The position numbers were made by a program, and so were the translations under genes. The notes beneath the pieces were generated by a model that worked only from the letters and a program-made list of their open reading frames with translations, was not told the origin of the DNA and ran no database searches. Shown piece by piece: positions 33,704-42,316 of a stretch of 64,000 bases of DNA. The number at the start of each line of letters is the position of its first letter. Position 1 is the first letter of the stretch. The DNA is from Solirubrobacterales bacterium (lineage in GTDB: Bacteria > Actinomycetota > Thermoleophilia > Solirubrobacterales > Solirubrobacteraceae), in assembly GCA_027315115.1 (NCBI GenBank), contig DAHUYQ010000064.1:29069-93068 (forward strand), read 5' to 3'.

Positions 33704-34105
33704 CTAGTCGCCCGAAGCCCGCCGCTCGGTGAGGCTGCGCAGGCGAATCACGCGTTCGTAGTCGGCGAGCAGGTCGCTCATCGTCCGCTCCAGATGATCG
33801 CGGAAGCGGGCCAGCTCGACCAGGTCGATCGACTCGTCGGAGTCCGGTCGCGGCGCGGGAGCCGGCGACCCGAACCCGTGGCTCTCGCCGTGAGCGCCGG
33901 GTGGCGCCGGTGGTGGGGGAGGAGAGAGAGGGGTGGCCGATGCGCCTTCGAGGCGCTCGTCGACCAGCCGCGCCGTGCTCTGGCCCCGATCGCTTGGCTC
34001 CAGGCCGGCGCCCGGCACGCGCTCGCCGACCGCCCCGAGCGCGCGCTCCAGATCCTGGAGCTTGCGCTCCAGCTCCGCAAGGGTCCTCGCGACCTCGCTG
34101 TCCAC
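33704..34105 (-). CDS. coiled-coil protein of unknown function
   Basis: A 133-residue protein from GTG 34105: VDSEVARTLAELERKLQDLERALGAVG is a heptad coiled coil, a Pro-rich linker (PPPPPAPPG) follows, and a second helix region (ELARFRDHLERTMSDLLADYERVIRLRSLTE) closes it. It starts 5 bases before the sucD end on the same strand, hence probably in the sucC-sucD transcript. No partner can be inferred. The DNA over the stop codon contains nested inverted repeats (33692-33720) that could act as a weak terminator. Confidence 0.7.
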   Translation of the reverse strand: MDSEVARTLAELERKLQDLERALGAVGERVPGAGLEPSDRGQSTARLVDERLEGASATPLSPPPPPAPPGAHGESHGFGSPAPAPRPDSDESIDLVELARFRDHLERTMSDLLADYERVIRLRSLTERRASGD

Positions 34106-34110
34106 ACGCT

Positions 34111-35010
34111 TTAGCGTACAGGCGAGGAGGACGACGCGCCCAGCATCTGCACCGCGATCTCCGCCACTTCGGTCGGGGTGCGCCCGACGCGCACGCCCTT
34201 TGCTTCCAGAGCCCGCGCCTTCGCGGCGGCCGTGCCCGCCGATCCGGAGACGATCGCGCCGGCGTGGCCCATCTGCTTGCCGGGAGGCGCGGTGAAGCCC
34301 GCGATGTAGGCGACGACGGGCTTGGTGACCGACTCGGCGATGTACTCCGCGGCCTCCTCCTCGGCGGAGCCGCCGATCTCGCCGGAGAGCACGATCAGCT
34401 CGGTCTCCTCGTCGGCCTGGAAGAGCTCGAGGATGTCCACGAAGGAGGAGCCGGGCACCGGATCGCCGCCGATGCCGACGATCGAGCTGCAGCCGAAGCC
34501 TGCCTGGGCGATCTCGTTGCCGATCTGGTAGGTCAGCGTGCCCGACCTGGAGACCACGCCGACGTTGCCGGGCGTGAAGAAGGAGGCGGGGATGATCCCG
34601 ACGCTGGCCTTGCCGGGCGAGAGGATGCCGGGGCAGTTGGGCCCGACCAGGCGCGTGCCCGGATGATCGCGCTTCAAGGTGTTGTATACGCGAAGCTCGT
34701 CGTGCGCGGGGATGCCCTCGGTGATCGCGATGATCAGCGACACTCCCGCCGCCGCGGCCTCGAGGATCGAGTCGGCCGCGAACCGGGGCGGGACGAAGAT
34801 CATCGCCGTGTTGGGCTGGGTCGCCTGCATGGCGTCGGCCCAACTGTCGAAGACCGGGACCCCCTCGACGTCCTGGCCGCCCTTGCCGGGCGTGACGCCG
34901 CCGACGAGGTTGGTGCCGTAGCGGCGGTTGTTGAGGGCGTGGAAGGAGCCCTCTCGTCCGGTGATGCCCGCGACCGCGAGCCGGGTGTCGTTGTCGACGA
35001 GGACGGCCAT
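34111..35010 (-). CDS. sucD: succinyl-CoA ligase (ADP/GDP-forming), alpha subunit
   Basis: Links succinyl-CoA cleavage to ATP/GTP formation. The 299-residue product has the CoA-binding GITGREGSFH near 15-25, VGPNCPGILSPG near 120, and the phosphohistidine site GKQMGHAGAIVSGS near 255 (GHAGA). Its ATG overlaps the sucC stop (ATGA). Standard length. Confidence 0.96.
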   Translation of the reverse strand: MAVLVDNDTRLAVAGITGREGSFHALNNRRYGTNLVGGVTPGKGGQDVEGVPVFDSWADAMQATQPNTAMIFVPPRFAADSILEAAAAGVSLIIAITEGIPAHDELRVYNTLKRDHPGTRLVGPNCPGILSPGKASVGIIPASFFTPGNVGVVSRSGTLTYQIGNEIAQAGFGCSSIVGIGGDPVPGSSFVDILELFQADEETELIVLSGEIGGSAEEEAAEYIAESVTKPVVAYIAGFTAPPGKQMGHAGAIVSGSAGTAAAKARALEAKGVRVGRTPTEVAEIAVQMLGASSSSPVR

Positions 35011-36170
35011 CAGGCGCCTGCTCCTTCTGTCTGCTTGGCGAGCTCCACGACCTTCTCCGCCGCCTCGTTCATCGTGCTCGCGGAATGGACGTTGGGCAGT
35101 TTGGCCTCCTCCAGCAGAGTCCTTCCCTGCACGTCGTTGGTCCCGTCGAGCCGCACGACGAAGGGGACGGCCGGTTTGATCTCTCCGAAGGCGGCGATCA
35201 GGCCCTTGGCGACCTCGTCGCAGCGGGTGATGCCGCCGAAGATGTTGAACAGCACCGCCTTGACCGCGTCGTTGGCGAGGATCAGCTCCACCGCCTGCTT
35301 GACCTTCTCGGCGTCCGATCCGCCGCCTGCGTCCAGGAAGTTGGCCGGCTGGCCGCCTGCCTGCGCCACGACGTCCAGCGTGGACATCACCAGGCCGGCG
35401 CCGTTGCCGAGGATGCCGATGTTGCCGTCGAGCTTGACGTACTGGACGCCCTGCTCTTTGGCCTTGCGTTCGATCGGATCTTCGTTCTCGGTGTCGGAGA
35501 GGTCCTGGTTCTCGGGGTGGCGGAAGAGCGCGTTGCCGTCGAGCGAGACCTTCGCGTCCAGCGCCTTGACCTGGCGCTCGGGCGTGACGATCAGCGGGTT
35601 GATCTCCGCGAGCGTCGCGTCCTCCTTGTCCCACACCTCGTAGAGCGCGACCAGGGCATCGGCGACTCCCTCGCGCACGTCATCGTCGGCGCCGCCGTCG
35701 ATCGCGATCTGCAGCGCCTCCTGGCGGGAGAGGCCCTTCAGCGAGTCGACGTGGTGGCGGACGAGCTTCTCGGGGCTCTCCTCCGCGATCTGCTCGATCT
35801 CCACGCCGCCCTCGGTGCTGAAGATCACCAGCGGCTGCTTGGCCGAGCGGTCGAGCAGCACCGAGGCGTAGTACTCGGTGGCGATGTCCGAGGCGTGCTC
35901 GATCCAGAGCTTGTGGACGATGTGGCCGCGGATGTCCAGGCCGAGGATTTTCCCGGCATGCTCGCGGGTCTCCTCTGGATTGGCGGCGAGCTTGACGCCC
36001 CCGGCCTTGCCGCGACCGCCGATCAGCACCTGCGCCTTGACGACGACGGGGTAGCCGACCTGCTCGGCGGCGACCACCGCTTCCTCCACGCTGGTGACGG
36101 CCTTGCCTGCCGATACATCAAGCCCGTGCCGGGCGAAGAGCTGCTTGCCTTGATACTCGAGAAGGTCCAT
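35010..36170 (-). CDS. sucC: succinyl-CoA ligase (ADP/GDP-forming), beta subunit
   Basis: A 386-residue ATP-grasp subunit that pairs with SucD. It begins MDLLEYQGKQLFARHG, contains VVVKAQVLIGGRGKAGGVK in the ATP-grasp domain, ATLAEINPLIV, and the CoA-ligase domain FLDAGGGSDAEKVKQA and NIFGGITRCDEVA. First gene of a sucC-sucD-coiled-coil transcript, divergent from the HAD gene at 36293. Confidence 0.96.
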   Translation of the reverse strand: MDLLEYQGKQLFARHGLDVSAGKAVTSVEEAVVAAEQVGYPVVVKAQVLIGGRGKAGGVKLAANPEETREHAGKILGLDIRGHIVHKLWIEHASDIATEYYASVLLDRSAKQPLVIFSTEGGVEIEQIAEESPEKLVRHHVDSLKGLSRQEALQIAIDGGADDDVREGVADALVALYEVWDKEDATLAEINPLIVTPERQVKALDAKVSLDGNALFRHPENQDLSDTENEDPIERKAKEQGVQYVKLDGNIGILGNGAGLVMSTLDVVAQAGGQPANFLDAGGGSDAEKVKQAVELILANDAVKAVLFNIFGGITRCDEVAKGLIAAFGEIKPAVPFVVRLDGTNDVQGRTLLEEAKLPNVHSASTMNEAAEKVVELAKQTEGAGA

Positions 36171-36292
36171 GTGGCGCGGAACTCTAGCCAATGCCTTCTG
36201 GCCATGCGACCAGTCCGCGACGGGCGCGCGCGGGCGCGGGCTGCCATGGCGAAGGCAAGCGTCGTCCCCGGAAGGCATAATGCGCCGGGCCA

Positions 36293-36976
36293 ATGCCAAT
36301 TCCGAAGAATCTCACCTGGGTCACCTTCGACGTCTACGGCACTCTCATCGACTGGGAGACCGGCGTCTATGAGGCGTTCGAGCGCGAGGCGCAGCGCGAC
36401 GGCTTCGAGCTGATCGACCGCGCGTCGCTGATCGCCATGTTCCACGAGGTCTCGCGCGAGATCGAGGCCGGCTCCTACGAGCTCTACGCCGAGGTGCTGC
36501 GACGCACGGCGCTTGAGATGGCCAGCCGCATGGAGTGGCAGCTCGAACCGTCGCGCTCCGGCTTCCTGCCCGACTCGATTCCGCGCTGGCTGCCGTTCAA
36601 GGAAACCAGCCCGCAGCTTCAGAAGATCGCCAAGAAATACCAGCTCGGGCTGATCTCGAACATCGACGACAAGCTTCTGGGCCTCACCCGCCGCCACATC
36701 CCGACCGACTTCGACCTGGTCGTGACCGCGCAGCAGGTGCGCGCCTACAAGCCCGAGCTCGCCCACTTCACCGAGTTCGCGCGGCGCATCGGCGGCAAGA
36801 AGGGCTGGATCCACGTCACCTCCAGTCACCACCACGACGTCGTGCCCTGCCTCAAGCAGCGGGTGCCGGTGATCTACGTCAACCGCTCCAAGCAGCCGCT
36901 GGAGAGCTCGCAGAAGAAGCCGACCGCGGAAGTGCACACGCTCCGCGAGGCGGTCAAGGCGATCGAAGAGGCATAA
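36293..36976 (+). CDS. HAD hydrolase, haloacid dehalogenase type II-like
   Basis: A 227-residue HAD protein: motif I VTFDVYGTLIDW near 10 (Asp13 nucleophile, with Tyr in place of the second Asp, as in L-2-haloacid dehalogenases), motif II LISNIDDKLL near 118, Lys in RAYKPELAHF near 150, and motif IV VTSSHHHDVVP near 175. The last is unusual: His replaces the typical acidic residues of GDxxxND. Either a dehalogenase-like or a phosphatase with altered metal site; substrate unknown. Confidence 0.82.
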   Translation: MPIPKNLTWVTFDVYGTLIDWETGVYEAFEREAQRDGFELIDRASLIAMFHEVSREIEAGSYELYAEVLRRTALEMASRMEWQLEPSRSGFLPDSIPRWLPFKETSPQLQKIAKKYQLGLISNIDDKLLGLTRRHIPTDFDLVVTAQQVRAYKPELAHFTEFARRIGGKKGWIHVTSSHHHDVVPCLKQRVPVIYVNRSKQPLESSQKKPTAEVHTLREAVKAIEEA

Positions 36977-37024
36977 CTCCGATCCGGCGGCCAGCCGACG
37001 GTCGCTGCACCTAAACTCAGTGCT

Positions 37025-38371
37025 GTGCTGCGGATGCTCGAACTGCAAGACGTCGGGCCATCGGACCGGATGAGGATCGATTTCGGGGACCGGCTCAACG
37101 TCATCACGGGCGACAACGGGCTGGGCAAGTCATTCCTACTCGAGGTCGCATGGTGGGCGCTGACGCGCAGTTGGGCCGGACCAGCGGCTCTCCCCATCAA
37201 GGGAGGTGAGCAGACGGCGTACCTGAAGTACTGCATAGACGCCAAGGAATCACCCGTCGAGCGCAAGATCGACTTCGACGTCAAACGCAGGGGCTGGTTT
37301 CATGGCCGCGGCCGACCACCGATCCCGGGCTTCATCGTCTATGCGCGCGTGGACGGAAGCTTCGCCGTGATGGACCCGGCCCGCAACGACCCGCCGGCCG
37401 AGGAAGAGACCGAGCCGACGTACCGGCGTCGTCCAACCGCGTTCTACTTCGACTCGGCGCAGGTCTGGTCGGGGCTCAGCGAGGAGGGCGTGCCGCTGTG
37501 CAACGGCCTGATCGACGACTGGCGGGTATGGCAACTGGAAGACTCGCGGGAGTTCGGGGCCCTCAAGGACGCCCTCGCCATCCTTTCCTCCGATCCTGAC
37601 GAGAAGCTCGAGCCCGGACCGCCACGCCGCATCGATCTTCTGGACTCGAGGGACATCCCGACGCTGCAGACTCCATACGGTGATGTCCCGGTCACACATG
37701 CCTCGGCCGGGGTCCGGCGAATTCTCGCGCTCGCCTACCTCTTGGTCTGGGCCTGGCACGAGCATCGCGAGGCATCGGAGCTTCTGGGGGAGCCTCCATC
37801 CGATCGCGTGACTCTGCTGATCGACGAGGTGGAGGCTCATCTGCACCCGCGCTGGCAGCGCGTGATCCTCCCCGCGATCCTTGATGTGCTTCGTGCGCTG
37901 GGGGCGCCCGCCCACAGTCAAGTGATCAGCGTGACGCACTCGCCGCTGGTGCTCGCCTCGCTCGAGGGACGCTGGGATGACACGCACGATCACCTGTTCA
38001 CGCTCGACCTCGAGACCCCCGCCGATAATGGGCGTCCGCTGGTCGAGCTCAAGCAGGTGCCGTGGCGGACGCGCGGCGACGTCAACGCGTGGTTGACCTC
38101 CGAGGTCTTCGAGCTCGGTCAGGCCCGCTCACTGGAGGCTGAGCGGGTGATCCTCGAAGCGCGGGAGATAATGCGCAGGCCCGGTGAGAGCGTCGAGGCC
38201 TTGGGCCGCTTGGCCCAGCGGCTCGCCGCGCATGTCCCGGAGACCGACCCGCTGCTTGCGCGCCTTGACGCGCTGGGATGGTCTGCGGGAGAGCAGCAGG
38301 AGGCGAGCGCCTTGGCCGACGAGGACCGCCCGGCGCGGGCGTCGTCCGATGAGGATGAGACGGTCGCGTGA
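37025..38371 (+). CDS. AAA/ABC-type ATPase, PtuA-like (Septu defence)
   Basis: A 448-residue ATPase of the ABC/SMC-like group used in defence systems. Walker A is GDNGLGKS (29-36), an ABC-signature-like ASAGVRRILALAY lies near 225, Walker B LLIDEVEAHLHP near 263-275, and an H-loop ISVTHSP near 302. A long insertion between Walker A and the signature may bind partners, and the C-terminal 60 residues are acidic. It is joined by GTGA overlap to an HNH nuclease gene, the two-gene arrangement of Septu. GTG start at 37025. Other ATPase-HNH systems exist, so the exact type is open. Confidence 0.82.
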   Translation: MLRMLELQDVGPSDRMRIDFGDRLNVITGDNGLGKSFLLEVAWWALTRSWAGPAALPIKGGEQTAYLKYCIDAKESPVERKIDFDVKRRGWFHGRGRPPIPGFIVYARVDGSFAVMDPARNDPPAEEETEPTYRRRPTAFYFDSAQVWSGLSEEGVPLCNGLIDDWRVWQLEDSREFGALKDALAILSSDPDEKLEPGPPRRIDLLDSRDIPTLQTPYGDVPVTHASAGVRRILALAYLLVWAWHEHREASELLGEPPSDRVTLLIDEVEAHLHPRWQRVILPAILDVLRALGAPAHSQVISVTHSPLVLASLEGRWDDTHDHLFTLDLETPADNGRPLVELKQVPWRTRGDVNAWLTSEVFELGQARSLEAERVILEAREIMRRPGESVEALGRLAQRLAAHVPETDPLLARLDALGWSAGEQQEASALADEDRPARASSDEDETVA

Positions 38372-38943
38372 TCAGCGTCAGCCCTCGCCCCGAGCCCGAC
38401 ACGTTCGAGGCGCGGGTGCGAGCCCCGGGCCGCCAAGCGCTGGCCGAAGACAAGAATCCCCTCCCGGACTACTGGCGTAGGTGCAGCCGGGAGTTGCTCG
38501 AGGCATACGACCGTATCTGCGCCTACTCCTGCTTTCATATCCCGCGCGTCGTGGGCGGCGCGACGGTGGAGCACTTCGCGCCCAAGTCCGCCAGGCGCGA
38601 TCTCGCGTACGAGTGGTCGAACTATCGCGTGGTGTGCGCGCTGATGAATGCTCGCAAGCGCGAGTTCGAAGACGTGCTGGACCCCTTCGAAATCGACGAT
38701 GACTGGTTCGAGCTCGAGCTCGCCTTCATGCAGGTGCGTCCCGCTGAGCGACTTGGCGAGCGCACGACGCAGGCGGTTCTCAAGACGATTGACCGCCTGA
38801 AGCTGAACGACGTGGAGCTCTGCCGCGCGCGGGAAGATTGGTATGACGACTGGATCGGAGGCCAGTTCACCGCCTCCTACATGGCGCGCCACGCGCCGTT
38901 CATCTACCGCGAGGCCGTCCGCCAGGGCAAGGCGCCCAAGTAG
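38368..38943 (+). CDS. HNH endonuclease, PtuB-like (Septu defence)
   Basis: A 191-residue HNH-type nuclease coupled to the ATPase. Key residues: VEHFAPKS (Glu68, His69), WSNY (Trp83, Asn85) and MNARK (Asn94, Lys97), equal to the H and N of His-Asn-His motifs in PtuB. Unlike PtuB and related families, the structural CxxC pairs are altered: CAYS (with Cys55 next) instead of CxYC, and CALM instead of CxxC. Zinc binding may be weakened or shifted. GTG start. Confidence 0.78.
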   Translation: MISVSPRPEPDTFEARVRAPGRQALAEDKNPLPDYWRRCSRELLEAYDRICAYSCFHIPRVVGGATVEHFAPKSARRDLAYEWSNYRVVCALMNARKREFEDVLDPFEIDDDWFELELAFMQVRPAERLGERTTQAVLKTIDRLKLNDVELCRAREDWYDDWIGGQFTASYMARHAPFIYREAVRQGKAPK

Positions 38944-38986
38944 GCAGGGTCAACGCGCGGCCCGTCGCGGCAACGCGACAGCCGGC

Positions 38987-39078
38987 GGCGGCGACTACTC
39001 GACCGCGGGCCGGCGGCTACCCGGCTGGCGGGCCGGCGGCTATCCGGCCAGCGGGGCGGCGACTACTCGGCCGCGGGC
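38987..39078. repeat. duplicated accC 3' end with 23-base tandem repeats
   Basis: The 24 bases at 39055-39078, which include the accC stop codon, recur at 38987-39010 with one mismatch. Between them, GGGCCGGCGGCTA-centred units at 39007-39029 and 39030-39052 form a 23-base tandem repeat. This looks like slippage or recombination at the junction between the ATPase-HNH cassette and accC. Confidence 0.65.
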
Positions 39079-40859
39079 GAGGAGATCGTCACGATCGGGG
39101 CGCCTGCGGCTATCGGCGCGCCCTCGGTGATCGGAAGCTCGACGATCACGCCCGACTTGTGGGCGGTGATCTCGTTCTCCATCTTCATCGCCTCGATGAT
39201 GCAGAGAAGCTGGCCCTCCTGGACGGTGTCGCCCTTGTTGACCAGCACCTTCCACATGTTGCCCTGCAGCGGCGAGGGGAGCGTGTCGGCTCCACCGCCG
39301 CCGCCGGAGGAGCTGCGGGCCGCGCGCTTGGGCTTGGCGCGGCCTGCCGGCGCGCTGCCGTTGGCGCCCGCCGGGGGGCCTGCGACGTAGGAGCCGGGCG
39401 GGCCGATCACCCGCACGTCGAAGCGCTTGCCGGACACCTCGACGGTGTAGGAGTGCTCGACCTTGGCCTCCTCGTCCTCGGCTTGCGCCGGAGCGACCGG
39501 CTCGAAGGCGAGCTGCTTCAGCCACTTGCGGTCCTCGACCAGGTCGCGGCAGGTCTCGCCCTTGGCCCACTGCTCGGTGGCCAGCAGCGCCTTGTGGAAG
39601 GGGATGAGGGTCTTCAGCTCCTCGATCTCGTATTCCTCCAGCGCCCGCAGCATCCGGCGCGTGGCCTGCTCGCGGTCGGAGTCCCAGACGATCAGCTTGG
39701 CGACCATCGGGTCGTACATCGGCGAGACTTCGCCGTACTCGCCGACGCCCGAGTCGACGCGCACGCCGGGGCCGGACGGCTCCCGGTAGCGGCCGATCTT
39801 GCCGGGGGCCGGGGCGAAGTTCTTGGAGGCGTCCTCGGCGTTGATGCGGCACTCGATCGCGTGGCCGCGCAGCAGCACCTGCTCCTGGGTGACCGACAGC
39901 GGCTCGCCGGCGGCGGCGCGGATGCCTTCCTTGACGATGTCGATCCCGGTCGTCATCTCGGTCACGCAGTGCTCGACCTGAACGCGGGTGTTCATCTCCA
40001 GGAAGAAGTACTCGCCGTCCTGCAGCAGCCCCTCGATCGTGCCTGCGCCGACGTAGTCGACGGCGCGGGCTGCCTCGACGCCGATCGAGCCGATGTGCGC
40101 GCGCAGCTTCTCGTCCACGATCGGGGCCGGGGACTCCTCGATCAGCTTCTGGTGGCGGCGCTGGATCGAGCAGTCGCGCTCGCCGAGGTGGATCACGTTG
40201 CCGTGCCGGTCGGCGAGGATCTGGACCTCGACGTGGCGGGGGTCGGGCAGGTAGCGCTCGATGTAGACGGTGCCGTCTGAGAAGAACTTCTCGCCTTCGC
40301 GGCTGGCCCCCTCGAAGGCGCCCTCCAGCTCGTCCTGCGAGAGGGCTACGCGGAAGCCCTTGCCGCCGCCGCCGCCGGCCGCCTTGACCGCGACGGGGAA
40401 GCCGATCTCGGCCTTGATGATCTTCAGCGCGTCGGCCGGGTTGGCGACCGGCTCGGTGGTGCCGGGCACGATCGGCACGCCGGCGGCCTTCATCAGCTCG
40501 CGCGCCTTGGTCTTGGAGCCCATCGCGTCGATCGCGGAGGCGGGCGGGCCGATGAAGACGATCCCGGCGTCCTCGCATGCCTGCGCGAACGCGGCGTTCT
40601 CGGCCAGGAAGCCGTAGCCGGGGTGGATCGCCTCAGCGCCGCAGCGCTTGGCGGTGTCGAGGATCTTGGCGACGTCCAGGTAGTTCTCGGAGGCGGGGCC
40701 GTCGCCGAGGTTGTAGGACTCCTCCGCGCGCTTTGCGTGCAGCGCGTCGCGGTCGAGCTCCGAGTAGACGGCCACCGAGGAGATGCCCATCTCCTCCAGG
40801 GCGCGGATGATGCGGATCGCGATCTCGCCGCGGTTGGCTACGAGTACCTTGCTGAACAT
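39063..40859 (-). CDS. accC: acyl-CoA carboxylase alpha subunit: biotin carboxylase fused to BCCP
   Basis: A 598-residue actinobacterial AccA-type subunit that carboxylates biotin for acetyl/propionyl-CoA carboxylase. Biotin carboxylase domain (1-450) contains KAAGGGGGKGFRVA, the ATP-grasp signature and MNTRVQVEHCVTE. An Ala/Gly-rich linker (about 495-525) leads to the biotinyl domain with IEAMKMENEI near 560, Lys being the biotin site. The carboxyltransferase partner is likely the gene at 49564. Divergent starts are not close; the next gene upstream is cysN. Confidence 0.95.
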   Translation of the reverse strand: MFSKVLVANRGEIAIRIIRALEEMGISSVAVYSELDRDALHAKRAEESYNLGDGPASENYLDVAKILDTAKRCGAEAIHPGYGFLAENAAFAQACEDAGIVFIGPPASAIDAMGSKTKARELMKAAGVPIVPGTTEPVANPADALKIIKAEIGFPVAVKAAGGGGGKGFRVALSQDELEGAFEGASREGEKFFSDGTVYIERYLPDPRHVEVQILADRHGNVIHLGERDCSIQRRHQKLIEESPAPIVDEKLRAHIGSIGVEAARAVDYVGAGTIEGLLQDGEYFFLEMNTRVQVEHCVTEMTTGIDIVKEGIRAAAGEPLSVTQEQVLLRGHAIECRINAEDASKNFAPAPGKIGRYREPSGPGVRVDSGVGEYGEVSPMYDPMVAKLIVWDSDREQATRRMLRALEEYEIEELKTLIPFHKALLATEQWAKGETCRDLVEDRKWLKQLAFEPVAPAQAEDEEAKVEHSYTVEVSGKRFDVRVIGPPGSYVAGPPAGANGSAPAGRAKPKRAARSSSGGGGGADTLPSPLQGNMWKVLVNKGDTVQEGQLLCIIEAMKMENEITAHKSGVIVELPITEGAPIAAGAPIVTISSPAAE

Positions 40860-40944
40860 GCGGCGGGTAGCTTAGTTGACGACGCGTCTCAGGGTTGTTC
40901 CGGGCAGGGGACGCGCGGGCGTGCGGACCCGGTCGGATCGACCC

Positions 40945-42243
40945 TCAAGCGTCGGGCGCACAGATCATGCCCGCGCCGACGGTGCCGTTGCTGGCTTCGT
41001 CGATCAGGATGAAGCTGCCCGTGCGGCGGTTGCGGCTGTAGGGGTCGACGAACAGCGGCGCGCTGGTCCTCAGGCGGACTTTGCCGATGTCGTTGAGCCC
41101 CATCTCCTGCGGCGCGTCTCCCCGTTGCAGCGTGTGGACGTCGACGCTGTCCAGCAGGCCCTCCACGATCGCCGAGACCGAGCGGGTCGTGTGCTTGATC
41201 TGGTAGCGGCCGCCGGGGCGCAGCGGCGCCTCGGCCATCCAGCAGATGTCCGCCTCCAGCTCGCGCGTGGGCTCGGGAGCCTCGTCGGGCCGGCAGATCA
41301 TTTCGCCGCGGGAGATGTCGATCTCGTCCTGCAGGCGCAGGGTCACCGACATCGGCGCGAGCGCCGCCTCCAGCTCGCCGTCGTAGGTGTCGATCGCCGC
41401 GATCTTCGTGCGCTGGCCGCCGGGCAGCACGACAACCTCCTCGCCGGCGCGCAACGCGCCGGAGGCCAGTTGCCCCGCGTAGCCGCGGTAGTCGGCGGCG
41501 CCCGGAACGCCCTGGGGCCGGATCACCCACTGGACCGGGAAGCGGGCGGGGGTCTGGAAGGGATGGTCGTAGGCGACTTCGACGGTCTCCAGCAGGGACA
41601 GGAGTGTCGGGCCGGCGGGGTTCTCATACCAGGAGAGGTTGGAAGAGGGCTCCACGACGTTGTCGCCATGCAGCGCGGAGATCGGGATGTAGACCAGGTC
41701 CGCGCGGGCGCCGAGCTTGCCGGCGAACTGCGAGAACTCGGCGACAATCTCGTCGAAGCGCTCCTGGGAGTAGTCGACGAGGTCCATCTTGTTGACGGCG
41801 ACGACCAGGTGGGGGATGCCCAGCAGCGCGCTGATGAAGGCGTGGCGCTTGGACTGCTCCAGCACGCCGTGACGCGCGTCGAGCAGGATCACCGCCAGGT
41901 CGGCGGTCGAGGCCCCGGTCACCATGTTGCGCGTGTACTGCTGGTGGCCCGGGCAGTCGGCGATGATGAAGCGCCTGCCGGAGGACCCGTCGAGGGCGAC
42001 CGTCGAGAAGTAGCGGTAGGCGACGTCGATCGTGATGCCCTGCTCGCGCTCGGCGCGCAGGCCGTCGGTGAGCAGCGCGAGGTCGAGCGCGCCTTCGCCG
42101 CCGCGCCGCACGCTTGCCTCGGCGACGTGTTCGAGCTGGTCGTCGAAGACCTGCTTGGTGTCGTAGAGCAGCCTTCCGATCAGGGTGCTCTTGCCGTCGT
42201 CGACCGAGCCGGCCGTCGTGAATCGCAGCAGATCAAGTGTCAT
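40945..42243 (-). CDS. cysN: sulfate adenylyltransferase subunit 1 (GTPase)
   Basis: GTPase that drives ATP sulfurylase CysD. The 432-residue EF-Tu-like protein has GSVDDGKSTLIGRL (P-loop near 12-25), DCPGHQQYTRNM, NKMDLVDY and SALHGDNV. No C-terminal APS kinase (CysC) is fused, so APS is used directly. Lies about 70 bases downstream of cysD. Slight deviation from CysN consensus, including a short C-terminal domain. Confidence 0.93.
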   Translation of the reverse strand: MTLDLLRFTTAGSVDDGKSTLIGRLLYDTKQVFDDQLEHVAEASVRRGGEGALDLALLTDGLRAEREQGITIDVAYRYFSTVALDGSSGRRFIIADCPGHQQYTRNMVTGASTADLAVILLDARHGVLEQSKRHAFISALLGIPHLVVAVNKMDLVDYSQERFDEIVAEFSQFAGKLGARADLVYIPISALHGDNVVEPSSNLSWYENPAGPTLLSLLETVEVAYDHPFQTPARFPVQWVIRPQGVPGAADYRGYAGQLASGALRAGEEVVVLPGGQRTKIAAIDTYDGELEAALAPMSVTLRLQDEIDISRGEMICRPDEAPEPTRELEADICWMAEAPLRPGGRYQIKHTTRSVSAIVEGLLDSVDVHTLQRGDAPQEMGLNDIGKVRLRTSAPLFVDPYSRNRRTGSFILIDEASNGTVGAGMICAPDA

Positions 42244-42316
42244 TGGAGCGGCTCCGTCGCGGTCAAGGGCGCATGGATGCGCCCTGCTGTCTCAAAGGAG
42301 GTGGCTGGATGCCGCA

